Of a DNA stretch of 64,000 nt, positions 33,261-48,034 are shown piece after piece. The position numbers and the translations under genes are program-made. How positions within the stretch are numbered: the stretch's first letter is position 1; each line of letters opens with the position of its first letter. Below the pieces are notes generated by a model. The model saw nothing but the letters and a program-made list of their open reading frames with translations, ran no database searches and was not told the DNA's origin. Source of the stretch: Spirodela intermedia (lineage: Eukaryota; Streptophyta; Magnoliopsida; Alismatales; Araceae). The stretch is from the NCBI GenBank assembly GCA_902729315.2, contig LR746280.1, positions 1,418,501 to 1,482,500 of the forward strand, written 5' to 3'.

Positions 33261-33739
33261 AATTGAACATATTATCTAATATTCTCTCCTTCTCTTGAAG
33301 TCTGATAACCTCATCATATCTTATCACTTAATGTAGTGTTAGACTAGGTCTTTAAACTCCTATAATTTAGTGTCTTTCTCACACATGTATTCTTTTATTA
33401 ACTGATTACCCCACTTTATTAAGAATAATATATTCATGTGAACTTAGTTTTGTTGACCTCAATTTATTATCTTGTAATCCAAAATGACTTTTACCTCTAC
33501 TATGTAATGTGTTTGGATTACAGTTGGTAGTTATCTTGTTCTATTTTATTCTAACTTTTACGTAATCAAATTTTAATAATGATATATGAAACATAATGTA
33601 TCAATAATTTTTTAAGTAGTTGTGGTCAATAAGAGAGCTCTTATCATTGTTTGACAAAATAATATGTTATCAGTAAATACCTAGCCTATGTTGCTTCACA
33701 AACTCGAGTGGTGTGAGATGTTGTTGCCATGTAACTATC

Positions 33740-34515
33740 TTGAATAGTATATGAGTGTTGCCTGTAGGTTGTGATGTGCCTCGAGATGGCTGTCTCATGT
33801 CCCCTTGCTAGTGGGGAATCTATTGATTTTTTCTTGTTTTTGCAACGAAGATATTTCATTGAAAATTTATCTTAAATGTTATGAGCAATTTGCATCATTG
33901 TCTTGGCTAGTCAATATGTAGTGTCATATGTATTCATCAAACATGTCATTCTCTTTTTTGGTCCATTTATCTATAGATAAAAAGTTATGAAAAGGTTAAA
34001 TTCAATACAAATTAAAAACATAAATAATAATCAAAATAATTTAATAAAGTGTGAATCTATGTCAAAGATGGTATACAAAACACCCCAAAACTTGATGACA
34101 TATGTTAGAAAGAATTTAATTATTTAACTTCATAGTTTACTTAGGTGAGAACAAAGATTCTATATTTTGAGAAGTGATCAACTACGATGAAAATTACATC
34201 ATGATTGTCAACCTTGGGAGGTCATGAATTAAAGTCTATCGACAAAGACTCCTAAGATTACCATGATATAAGTAGAAACTTGAGTGTTCTTGTCATCTTC
34301 CTTCACTTTGTCTTATTCTATAAATGAATTAGATATAATCAAATGATATTTTTTTACACATTTCTCCTTATTAGGTGAGATGTAGATATTAGTTAATAAT
34401 ATTATTGTGTGTTATTGTCTGAAGTGTCATGCATGTAAATTGTCATGAATATCTTCTAATAGACATCGTTATAACTTATTGTCATGTAGTATATATAGTT
34501 GACACCCTTACGTGT
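33740..34515 (-). mobile_element. decayed Ty3/gypsy retrotransposon: integrase relic
   Basis: Read on the minus strand with many stops and frameshifts, the segment still spells the integrase order. It starts with a zinc-finger-like piece (LLEDIHDN about 34440, then spaced His and Cys). The catalytic core start SLSIDF, PPKVDNHDVIFIVVDHFSKY follows at about 34245-34145, then a piece like the conserved G-x-P-x-x-I-x-S-D-x-D box at about 34100-34050. A remnant of the QTxGQTE-x-x-N box lies near 33960. These motifs and their spacing are specific to plant Ty3/gypsy pol. The element is non-functional. No reverse transcriptase was recognised next to it, so the 5' part has been lost or is unreadable. 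Confidence 0.75.
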
Positions 34516-34879
34516 AGAAGATCTCATTTTCTATCTAAAAGTAATACATTTCTTAAAATTTTATTTATTGTAAGAATCATTCATCATTATATACACTATA
34601 TAAGTTGCTTTCTTAGAACTCATTTATTTACTACTTCAAAGCCTAAGTTTTTCTAATCATTTAGTTGCTGGAAGGTTATTAGATTCTCTTAGTCTACTTT
34701 TTTGTGCATGCTAGAGCTTCACAAGTCTCCACATTGATGTCGTCGATATGTTTGTCAAGTTTAAAACCTAAGTTTGTAATTGTTATATCTAGCCCATAAA
34801 GGTTTTGATTAATTTTGTTTTCTCTACTTAATTATCTTCAATCAAGCATTTCATTACCCTTGGATGTCACTCTCACCCA
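34516..34879. other. AT-rich stretch between the integrase relic and repeat D copy 2
   Basis: By position it could be RNase H or pol remnant on the minus strand, but I cannot read one. No gene is seen. Confidence 0.4.
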
Positions 34880-35360
34880 TTATATTAACCTTTCTCTATC
34901 TTTTTACACCAAACCAAAAATTATTGAGAACTCCAAGGTGTTAGCCATAAAGAGATTAGGTCTTTTAATATAATAGGTTGAGGCTACATAGTTAATCTTG
35001 AACTTGATATGAGATTATTATATAATCATTTGTTGGTGTTGTCGTTGTGATGACAATTGATGATATGAGCCACTCTTGCTAATATATTACATTGTCTATA
35101 ACCATAGTGTTGTGGATGACTATTACATCACGTGTGAGCACCTTGCTTTGTGCATTGTGCATAAGTACCTTACCATGAACATCATGTGTGTTAGACGTGA
35201 GTATCCCACTATGCCTACTACGTGTGGGCCTCTTGTCACATACATCTTACACACCACTCACTTTGTCGTGCATGTTGTACACAATCATCTTGTTGTGTGT
35301 TTTATTATGCACAATTGTACGATTGTGTGTTGTGTGTGCAATTGTAAAGTTCTTTCCTAA
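34880..35360 (+). repeat. repeat D, copy 2, with a degenerate 28-35-bp minisatellite
   Basis: It is homologous to 32880-33260. From 35110 to 35350 about seven imperfect units follow a TTGTC-TGCAT-CATGTGTG-GAGTACC-like plan. Copy 1 has fewer and more decayed units. Open frames here are products of the repeat. Confidence 0.55.
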
Positions 35361-36779
35361 GGAATTGCAAGATATCTACCTCCCATATTGAAAATAAAAG
35401 AAGTTACTACTTTTTTATTATTTTCTATATTTTGATAATTTCAAGATACATCTTTTAATTATTTGACATTCAAAATAATAGAAGAAAACCAGAAAAAACA
35501 ACACTATGAATGAAGATAGAAAAACCTCATGCTAATTTTGTTAATATTTTTTGTCATTGTTAGGAAAATTCAACATATTTTAAATTTATAAATGTTGGAA
35601 AATAATATAATTTAGAAATATTTAATTTCTTAGGGGTTTTCCAAGTGGAATGCAAGAAAGATAAAAAATAATTATTATTTATATTTATTATTTATTATTT
35701 AAAAAGTTTATGAAAATTAAATATATATTAATTTATGAGATTATGATGTCATCAAATGTGAGCTAGTGAAGAACACCCTCAAATTCAAGTTCCTAGAAAT
35801 ACATCAACTTGTATTTCTCAAAATCAAAGCCAAAATAGTTTGAATTAAACTTTGATTTTAAATAATAAATTATTTTTAACACAATGTAGAACTGAATCAA
35901 ACTTTTGGTAAATTAAAAAATGTTAAAAATCATACAAAGATTCAAGTTTTACAAAAGAATAGGTGATGTGGTCATTGAATAATTTTTTACTCAAATTTGA
36001 TTAATTTGTGTATGTGTGTACTTATTAGATTCATGCACAATCTCTAGTTGATGAATGACAATTTCAAAAACTGTCGCTTACTAAAATCTATCGGCAATGA
36101 TAGTTCAACCTCAAGCATGTTGTAGTGTCTGTAGAAGAATCTTTAGAAGAAATTCTTCATTATTTGTAGCAAGCAAAGAATAGGATGAGTTCAATAATAC
36201 AGTTTAACTTATGTAGTGGCTAAATCAAAGAAAAATCAAGAAGAAAATGATCATTTGTATTAGATGGATGATTTGAATGAATCTTATATTTGTTGTTGTT
36301 GGAGGAGAGATAATGCAATTACGAAGAGCATTTGATTGATCAAAGATGCTCCATTCTTCCTCTCCTTGCATTTTTTTCATCTTTATGTGTGTTAATTTCA
36401 TAGATTTAGTTGAATCATCCATCATATTTCTTAGCATATTCATTATGTTTGTTGTTGATATGGCAAACCTAAAAGAAGAAATTAATTTTATTTATTATTT
36501 ATTATTATAATTAACTCATAAAAAATTGAAAATTATAGGAAAATTTTAGAAAAATATAATTAATATATATTTATTAGAAATAATTTAAAAAAACATTTAA
36601 AATATTTTATGGTCAATTTCAACTTATTTATTAGAAATTAACAATAAAATCATATAAATGAGTTTAACATTATTTTTCTAAATTAAAGTAAATTGTAAAT
36701 ATTTTTTGAAAAATTAAATAATAAAATATTAAACATTTTATCATGTAATTAATGAGAGTTATCACTAATAGATTGCTTT
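35361..36779. other. AT-rich sequence without recognisable genes
   Basis: Very AT-rich, with A/T-only runs (for example 36480-36740). No ORF longer than about 70 codons and no family signal on either strand. It is probably decayed transposon sequence, like the flanks. Confidence 0.5.
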
Positions 36780-37330
36780 CAATATTTAGTAGATCGAGTT
36801 TTCAAATTAATCACATGAGAAATTGAATTTTAGATTATATATGAATCATGAACCTAAGTGTATTCACTATCCAATGTGAATTATGAGTGGACCATTTCTT
36901 CTTTAAAATATCCAAGGTGCAAAAGTCAATCCAAACCTAGGTGAAATAATAGCCAAGTTACCTAAATATTGCACACCAAATTATTAACATGACGTACAAT
37001 CTATGGCCAATAAAATTTAATGCTTACTGAATATGAATCATAAGTTAAAAGCCATCAATCTTGATAAAAATAGAAACCATCATTTTCATGAGTAATTTTT
37101 TTATACTCAACATCTACTAGTCATAATAATGTGGAAATCATTGTCAATAATGTAAGATTAATACCAAACTACACCATTTTAATTATTGAGCATATTCATT
37201 TTTAACAAACTACATATGTTTAAGAGTACTCTAAACCTAATAATTTCAAGAGACATCTATCATTTATTTTTCATATGATTTATTGGGAAGGAAACCTAAA
37301 ATGTCACTTTTAAGTTCTATGTATGTACAA
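36780..37330 (+). repeat. repeat C plus B, copy 3
   Basis: Ordered anchors are shared with 32356-32860: CACATGAGAAATTGAA, TATATGAATCATGAACC, CCAAGTTACCTAAATATTG, TTTAACAAACTACA and GATTTATTGGGAAGGAA. It has the same orientation and lies about 4.4 kb away. Confidence 0.7.
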
Positions 37331-37976
37331 CTCTTTTATATCTATATTAGTTCTTAGTACTATATATAGATGCATAATTTTACACTTAAGGAACATAATT
37401 TTATCATTCCATCATTAGTCTTTTGAAGATTGTTCATCAATAATAAATTCAATTAGAAACTACCTTGAAAGAACCATTTATGTATTATCTCTCATAGTAA
37501 CAAAAATCTCTAGTTTTCAACTTTCAAGTTTCATGTATAAGAAGTTTTACATGTTTTGACCATGTTTAAGATTGATTTACTTGATATCTGAAGACATGAA
37601 ACATAAGTCATTTAGTTCTTTTAAAGGGAGATGAGCTTTTCATGAAAATGCAAAAAATAGTAAATAAAGATGTTATTATAACTCATTGATTGATTCACTC
37701 TACTTAGTACTAATTAAAAAAAAACAAATCAAATCAAGTTTCCAATAGACAAACTAGAGTCATGCTAAAAAAAAATGAAGAAGTTATGTTAGAAGACTAA
37801 ATAGATAGTTTACCTTTATCCATTATAACTAAATATTATAGAGAAAAATTAGTAGCTTCTCTAAATTTTCTCATGAAGTTTGATTTACAAAAATGTGTGA
37901 CAATGATGTCAATTTTCTCTTTAAATTAGGCATGACTGAAAGCTAAGTATACTACAAGTGACAATAACTCTTATAT
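37331..37976. other. AT-rich spacer between repeats
   Basis: No open frame of note and no recognised repeat anchors. Nothing further can be said. Confidence 0.4.
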
Positions 37977-38320
37977 TGTAGCAAGTCTCCAACCAATGAG
38001 CCCACATATATAATGAAGTAATTTGATGCTAAACCACAAAGTTTCCGTAGCTATCATCTCACATTGTCATAGTTAACTCTTCATGATGTTAGATAATTTT
38101 TCAACTACAACCACAATGACAATTGATATAAACATCTTAGAATGTCAAGGCTAAGGTTAAAAATATTGAAAATGGCAAGTTGTTACGAAGAAAACATATG
38201 AGAAACTATGCCATTTCTCAATGACATAATAATAAAATTTTAAAAAAACACACCACAAGTTTTGTGAAAGCCTATGAAAAAACCAATAGATGATTCAAAG
38301 ATCCATCATTTTGATCAACT
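37977..38320 (+). repeat. dispersed repeat A, copy 2
   Basis: It matches 31475-31840 through shared anchors in the same order and orientation, ending in ACCACAAGTTTTGTGAAAGCC. Confidence 0.7.
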
Positions 38321-38392
38321 CTCAACATTGTAATATTACACTCTAATTAAACAAGTATGCCACAATAGACAATGTCTCTTGATACTGAATTG

Positions 38393-38590
38393 TTGAAATT
38401 TCAATTATAGTCACAAGAGAAATGACATGAACATTTTATGAAGTTAAGATTAGGGTAGAACATATTGAAGATGAAGGTGATACAAAGGAATAAACTTTGA
38501 AATTGATTAGAGATTGTAATCAGTTGACTGACAAAAATCAAATATATGCACCACAAGTTGCCAACAGCTAAAAGAGTCTTCTTCTTTTGG
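38393..38590 (+). repeat. dispersed repeat A, copy 3 (partial)
   Basis: It shares the 3' half of repeat A with copy 1: TCAATTATAGTCACAA versus the ACTACAATCATGAC region, GATTAGAGA, TTGACTGACAAAAATCAAA and CACCACAAGT. It sits directly after copy 2, so A is locally tandem. Confidence 0.65.
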
Positions 38591-39400
38591 CCAGCTCTTA
38601 ATCTCCTATTTTGATGTTGATTATGGTAATTTGACAATAAATCCTACTAATTTTGTCCATATAATGTTCATTCTTCACTTAATTTTAGAAATAAGTCTTT
38701 ATAGACATTATAGAGGAAGGTATATGAGAAAGAGTGTGAGGGTTTTTATTCCTATGTTCTTAAGTTTTTTGGATTTTAATATTCAACTCATAATGTTCAT
38801 GGATAAACCAAATAGCCTCATGTCATCATGTGCGACAACCAACCACACACCATTCAAATTATTATGTGAACACATTATCTACAATATAACTTGAGTGTGA
38901 CGTACACTGAAATTCTTCATCCTTGGTGGTTAAGCATTCATATATTCTTCTAACTCATGATTACACTGATAAAGAAGAGATCAAACCACTCAACAAGGAT
39001 GCAAGTTCCTCATATTTATGGGGAAGAACACCTAGGACTTTTCCTTATTTCTCATAAATAAAGTGAAATATAAGGGTTAAATAGTGCAACGATGACTTAA
39101 ATAGTGTGTTACAATCATTTTTCTAATCAAATGATTCAACTGGTCCCGCTTCTTTATTAGGAGGTTAACGTACTTGTCCCATTAACCTCGTTTTGCAACT
39201 AATACACGTCGCACACTCAGTCTTTTTGAATGGCACTGTACAAAATAGTGAGCCACCTTGTGGGCCTATCCTCGACGACCTCCTTTGTCTTTAACCCCGT
39301 GGTGTCACAGTAGCCCATCGGCCCACAGGCACCTACGAAGTCTACCCTTAAAAGAAACTATTCCTCTTTAACGGGCCTCTGGCCCAGTACTGCACTAAGG
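38591..39400. other. right end of the AT-rich block
   Basis: AT-rich to about 39100, then composition rises sharply towards the next gene. A short open frame at 38631-38894 lacks any family signal and is not called. Confidence 0.45.
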
Positions 39401-39427
39401 GCCACGTGTGATACCGCGCCACGTGTC
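39401..39427. promoter_or_regulatory. pair of ACGTG (ABRE/G-box-type) elements
   Basis: Two copies of GCCACGTGT begin at 39401 and 39418, 17 bases apart and about 310 bases upstream of the BLT-like start codon. Paired ABREs are the form bZIP factors of the abscisic acid pathway use. Function is inferred from motif and spacing. Confidence 0.55.
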
Positions 39428-39474
39428 ATCCGAGTCCTCCTCCGCGCGGTTTCTCTCTCTTCTGTGATTGCTCG

Positions 39475-39700
39475 TCTCTCTCTCTCTCTCTCTCTCTCTC
39501 CCTCTCCCTCTCTCCCATCTCTCTCTCCATACCTCTCTACTGTGGGAGGCCCCCAGGTCCTGCTATATCGCTTTTCTGGAGGTTTCCTCATCCTCCTACA
39601 AATCCCCATCGCGGCAGGTAACCTGAGCACTGGTTCCATCCTCTGATTCTCAGTGGCGGAAGAGGCAGCGGAGAGAGGGAGAGAGAGAGAGAGAGAGAGG
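39475..39700. repeat. CT and GA microsatellites in the leader of the BLT-like gene
   Basis: A CT-rich run at about 39475-39528 and a GA run at about 39676-39700 flank the likely transcription start. Such tracts are common in plant 5' UTRs and can bind BPC/GAGA factors. Confidence 0.65.
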
Positions 39701-39737
39701 GGGGAACGTAAGCAGCAGAGAGTGGAGGGATAGTTCG

Positions 39738-42440
39738 ATGGAGGGAAGCAGTAATGGAGAGGACGGGGGGAAGCGGCGGGGAACTTCCGCGGCGAAGGGG
39801 GGCGGCGCTAGTGCTCCTGTGCCAGTGTGGAAGATGGAGGAAGCCAGAGAGATCGGGAGCTCTTCGCGGCCACAGGACGGCCACGGGAGACCTGATTCCA
39901 GGCGGCGCCACCGCCGCCGGCCGTCGCTTCCGTTCCCTTCCGCCGGGACTGGCGGCGCCGCCGTCTCCGCGAGGAAGCTCGGCGCCGATCTCTGGGAGAT
40001 CCACGACTTCCGACGTCCCCGGATGAACCGGAGGATGGCCAGAACTCCCCACCACGACGAGGAACTTCCCGCAGACCTCTCCGAAAAAGATGTAAGAAAT
40101 CAGCGATCTCTCATCATTGCTTTTCATCAATTCCTCTGCTATTTCCTCTGAACAGGGCGTTTCCTAAAATAATCTTCCGAGCTCGAGGTTGAAGAATCTG
40201 TTCCTCCACCCCGGGGGGGTCTTTGAATCAGAATCACAATCCTCGATTCTATGATCGCACAACTAGAAAACCAAGCTGAAATCGCGTAGTTTCAGGCTAT
40301 TACCTTCTATATCAAATCCTCTTCCATAGCCACTTCCTCTGTGCGTGATTTCCCTCAATTGGTCTTGGTGTTCTATAACCATATGGCTGTTTGATGAGGA
40401 GAAGATCAGACATCTGTTGATTGAAGAAAGTCCAGATCTCAGGGTAACGGAGGATTGCACAGAGATCAAGGGAGAGATGAACAGTTTTCGGATTAAAATA
40501 ATAATTCCTGGGGATGATCGCAATTTATCCATAGTTATTCCTGCACCGATGTTCTTGGGAAATTCTAAAACATTAGACCAAACACATCCTCTGTAACCTC
40601 GTTCGAACAATATTTTATGCAAGAAATCGAAATCAGAACGTTGTAGGAAAAGGTTAGATAAACAAGGAAAGATTGTCACCTGGGTGGAATGCCGATCCTG
40701 GGTTGTCTGAAGCTTGCATCGGATATTCAATGATCGATGATCTATAAATTTTGTAGTATTTGCTTTTCTGTTATTTACAACTTTTATTAATTATATTGGC
40801 AGGCACTGTGTGCTGCTGATTTGGCGGCATCGATGATTCTGCACCACAAACCAGCTGACAGGAATGGCCCTCTCTCTCCTGCAAGTTTTGATAGCTCGAC
40901 GCATGTGGGTGTACTCTCTCTCTCTTCTCTCCCTCTTATTTTCTATTATTTTTTCTGGGAGGGTGAAGATAAATCCGATGACTCTGGGCAAAAAGAAAAT
41001 TTTCATCGTATGTTGACTTTATTTTGACTTTCGCATCCGACTTCATCATCTTCTCATGAATGTGAAATTTTGCCGCCGGCTCGAATTTCCCACCAAGCTT
41101 CCATATTGCTTGTCACTTGAATTTAACCGCTTAGTCTACCGTTGACTTCATTATGACTTTTGGCTCGTAACTTCGTCATCATCTTCAGGGGTCGGCAAAA
41201 TTTCCCGCCAGCTGAATCCGTCTCGTATATGCTGTTCCCTTGAACTGTCTCATTTGATGCATCGTTGACTTTATTTTGACCTCTGCGCTCGATCTCCTCT
41301 CCTTACTGTAAGGTTGCAGCCTATAATCGGTCAACGGTCCCCTCGTGCTCCATAAATCTCAAGGGAAGAAGGTCCGCATACGGTCTCGAGACATCCATGG
41401 AGCTCTTGAGGGTGTTGAATCGGATCTGGAGCCTGGAAGAACACCATGCATCGAACCTCGCCATGATTAAATCTCTGAAACTGGAGTTAGAGCTGGCCAA
41501 GGCGCAGATCGAAGATCTGTCGCTGGAGAGGAACGAGGAGCAGGAGATGGTCAGGGCCACCGTCCGTTCTGCGAGGGGGGAGCTCCAAGGCGAGCGGAGG
41601 ATGAGGCGGCGTTCGGAGAGCCTGCAGCGGAAGGTAGCCAGAGAATTGTCGGAACTGAAGGAGTCGTTCTTGAGGGCCCTGGAAGACCTAGAGAGAGAAA
41701 GGAAGGCCCGGGACCTGTTGGAGAGCCTCTGCGACGAGTTTGCAGAGGGCGTCAGACGATATGAAGAGGAGATGAGAGAATGGAGACAGAAATCCTGCGG
41801 AGGGTGCGGCCATGGACGGGACCGCCCGGTGCTTCACATCGCCGAAGAATGGCTGGCCGAGCGGCTCCAGATGAAGCTCGCCGGAGCCCGGGGCGATCTC
41901 CGGGAGAAGAATGCGATTCTAGGGAGGCTAACCTCTGAGATCGAGTCGTTTGTCCAGAGCAGATGGAGGAACAGCTCTCACCGTGAGGTTCTTCATGCCG
42001 ATCTCTCCGTAGACGGCTTCTTCCGCCGCCAACCTCTGGAGTCGGCTCAACCCCGAGGTCCCGGAGACGACGATGACGATGGATCAGTCTCCGGCGACTC
42101 GCACTGTTTCGAGTTCAGCATAGGAGAAACCGGCGCCGGCATCCTCGTAGAGAAGAAACCCGAGTTGAGAAGATCTGATCCACCGAAGAGAGAGGCGGAT
42201 CCTATCGGCAGATTCAGCCGTCTCTCGGCAGATCCCTCCGGCTCTCGACCTCAGATCTGCCGACGATCGGTGGAATTCCCTCTGCATCGCCGTTCTCAGA
42301 CGGCCGGTGGGGAGGATCCTACCGAAGTCTCCGAGTGCTCAACTGAATTCCCGAGAGGCTCCTTGAAGGAGAATACATTGAAGGCGAAGCTTCTTGAGGC
42401 GAGGATGGCGGCGAAGTACGCTCGCCTGAGAACCTCCTGA
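39738..42440 (+). CDS. coiled-coil protein related to BRANCHLESS TRICHOMES (USO1-like annotation; three exons)
   Basis: Exons 39738-40091, 40803-40904 and 41313-42440 join in phase 0 to give 527 residues. The N-terminus is Gly/Arg-rich with a basic patch (RRRHRRRPS) and the motif LGADLWEIHDF. The last exon holds the family signature GLETSMELLRVLNRIWSLEE. A long coiled coil follows (about residues 190-300: SLKLELELAKAQIEDLSLER; RRRSESLQRKVARELSELK), then LCDEFAEGVRRYEEE and VLHIAEEWLAERLQMKL. The C-terminal third is Ser/Pro-rich and ends KAKLLEARMAAKYARLR. The relatives (such as At5g41620 and At1g64180, annotated USO1-like) are largely uncharacterised; BLT itself acts in trichome branching. 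Despite the annotation, it is not a true USO1 tether. Confidence 0.87.
41012..41307 (+). repeat. tandem repeat of 123-129 bp with paired TTGAC motifs, in the last intron of the BLT-like gene
   Basis: Units begin with GTTGACTT at 41012, 41141 and 41264; the third is cut short next to the exon at 41313. Each start reads GTTGACTT-C/T-ATT-A/T-TGAC, with one or two W-box cores (TTGAC). The units also share CTTC-TCATC, AAATTT-CCGCC and a TGTC-CTTGAA segment. Confidence 0.8.
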
Positions 42441-43718
42441 GGCTCCGCCGCCCCCTCGTCGGGGAAGACGACGGCTTACGGCTGCAATAATGACGTAGAT
42501 TTGTGGTCTTTTTCGCTCTTTATATATCCGCCTTCTGTTGAATTGTGGAGGTGGTTGGAGTAATAATAATAATAATAATAATAATATGTAATTATTATTA
42601 ATTACTAATATTAATTATTAATTAGTATACCTCGTTGATTAAGTATTAATAACAGTATTTTAATGACATTATTAGGAATTTTATCATCCCCGTCCCTCGT
42701 AAAGTTTTATTTTATTCGCACCCCTCCTATAATATTAATTCTGTCGCTACACCGAGTCGTAGTGCTCCCATTTGGTAGCCGCAGCTGGCTTTTTCTTTTT
42801 TCATATACACCCTTTAGGATGAAGATTCTTATGTTAGCTCCAATGGAAAGTATGATTTGTAGATCTTACCAGGTTTATTAACAGCTTTATCATTAGCTTA
42901 TTTTTATTTCCTTTGACCCGTCTAAAACGAGAGAGTCACGATCGAGCTGTCCCGGGCTTTCTTTCCAATAAGCTCCTAGAAGATGATGATTCGCATATTA
43001 TCTCTAAAGGATACATTTATTAAACATATGCCCACCTTTCACAGGATAAATGCTCATGTTGTTCACTTTCACATGGAGAACAAACGCACGACTTTAAAAA
43101 TTTTTATTTAAATATTGTGACTTTTAGTAAATAATTTATTCCAATGTGGGGTACCGAATTTATCAAGAAAATAAGCTAAAAGTCTAGAATGCCTTTCAAG
43201 GCTCGATTTTTTTCATTAATAAAGTAATGAAATTTATCTAATGAAGATTATATCTTATTTACAGTCTCTTTTATATCTTATTTAGGTAATATTTAGACCC
43301 GATGGATATTTGGCACTAATGTGCTTTTCATATTAATAATCATTTTTTGTTTCTTTCGGAAATAAATATATATATATATACAATTTAAATTGTTAAGAGG
43401 ATATATGCGAAAATTGTTTTTCCTCGGCCCCCCGGAGGCTGGGGTTACTGTAGGACATTTGAAGGAGATTTTCTTTTTATCATGGTTGCCTTCTTTTTCT
43501 CATCTCCTTCCTTTCGGCTTTTCTCGCTGAGTCCACCATCGGCGAGGAGGCTGGGGGCGCCGAGGGAGGTATTCTGCGTTCTACATCTGTTTTATTTCCC
43601 GATCGCCCCTTCTTTGCCTGTTTCTTCGATGTGCGATGTTTCATCCTTGACGTTTTGTTGTTCCTGCCAGCGATCTTCGTCTGTTGGTTTTAGGGTTCGG
43701 ATTGTTTGGTAGGCTGCC
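42441..43718. other. spacer and UBC 5' region, with an AAT microsatellite
   Basis: An (AAT)n run at about 42562-42588 leads into a very AT-rich stretch to about 42660. Further AT-rich sequence with a TATATA run (43368-43379) follows. The 43480-43718 part is CT-rich and is the likely 5' UTR of the E2 gene. No other gene is seen. Confidence 0.5.

Positions 43719-48034
<4,316 letters not shown>

Noticed and set aside
34429-35391. Short open frames with Cys/His-rich translations near 34.4-35.4 kb
   Set aside because: They are plus-strand readings of the integrase relic and the TGTG minisatellite; no start context or family match.
39588-40130. 180-codon minus-strand open frame over the first exon of the BLT-like gene
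   Set aside because: Ser/Leu-rich translation of the CT tract and antisense of a real exon.
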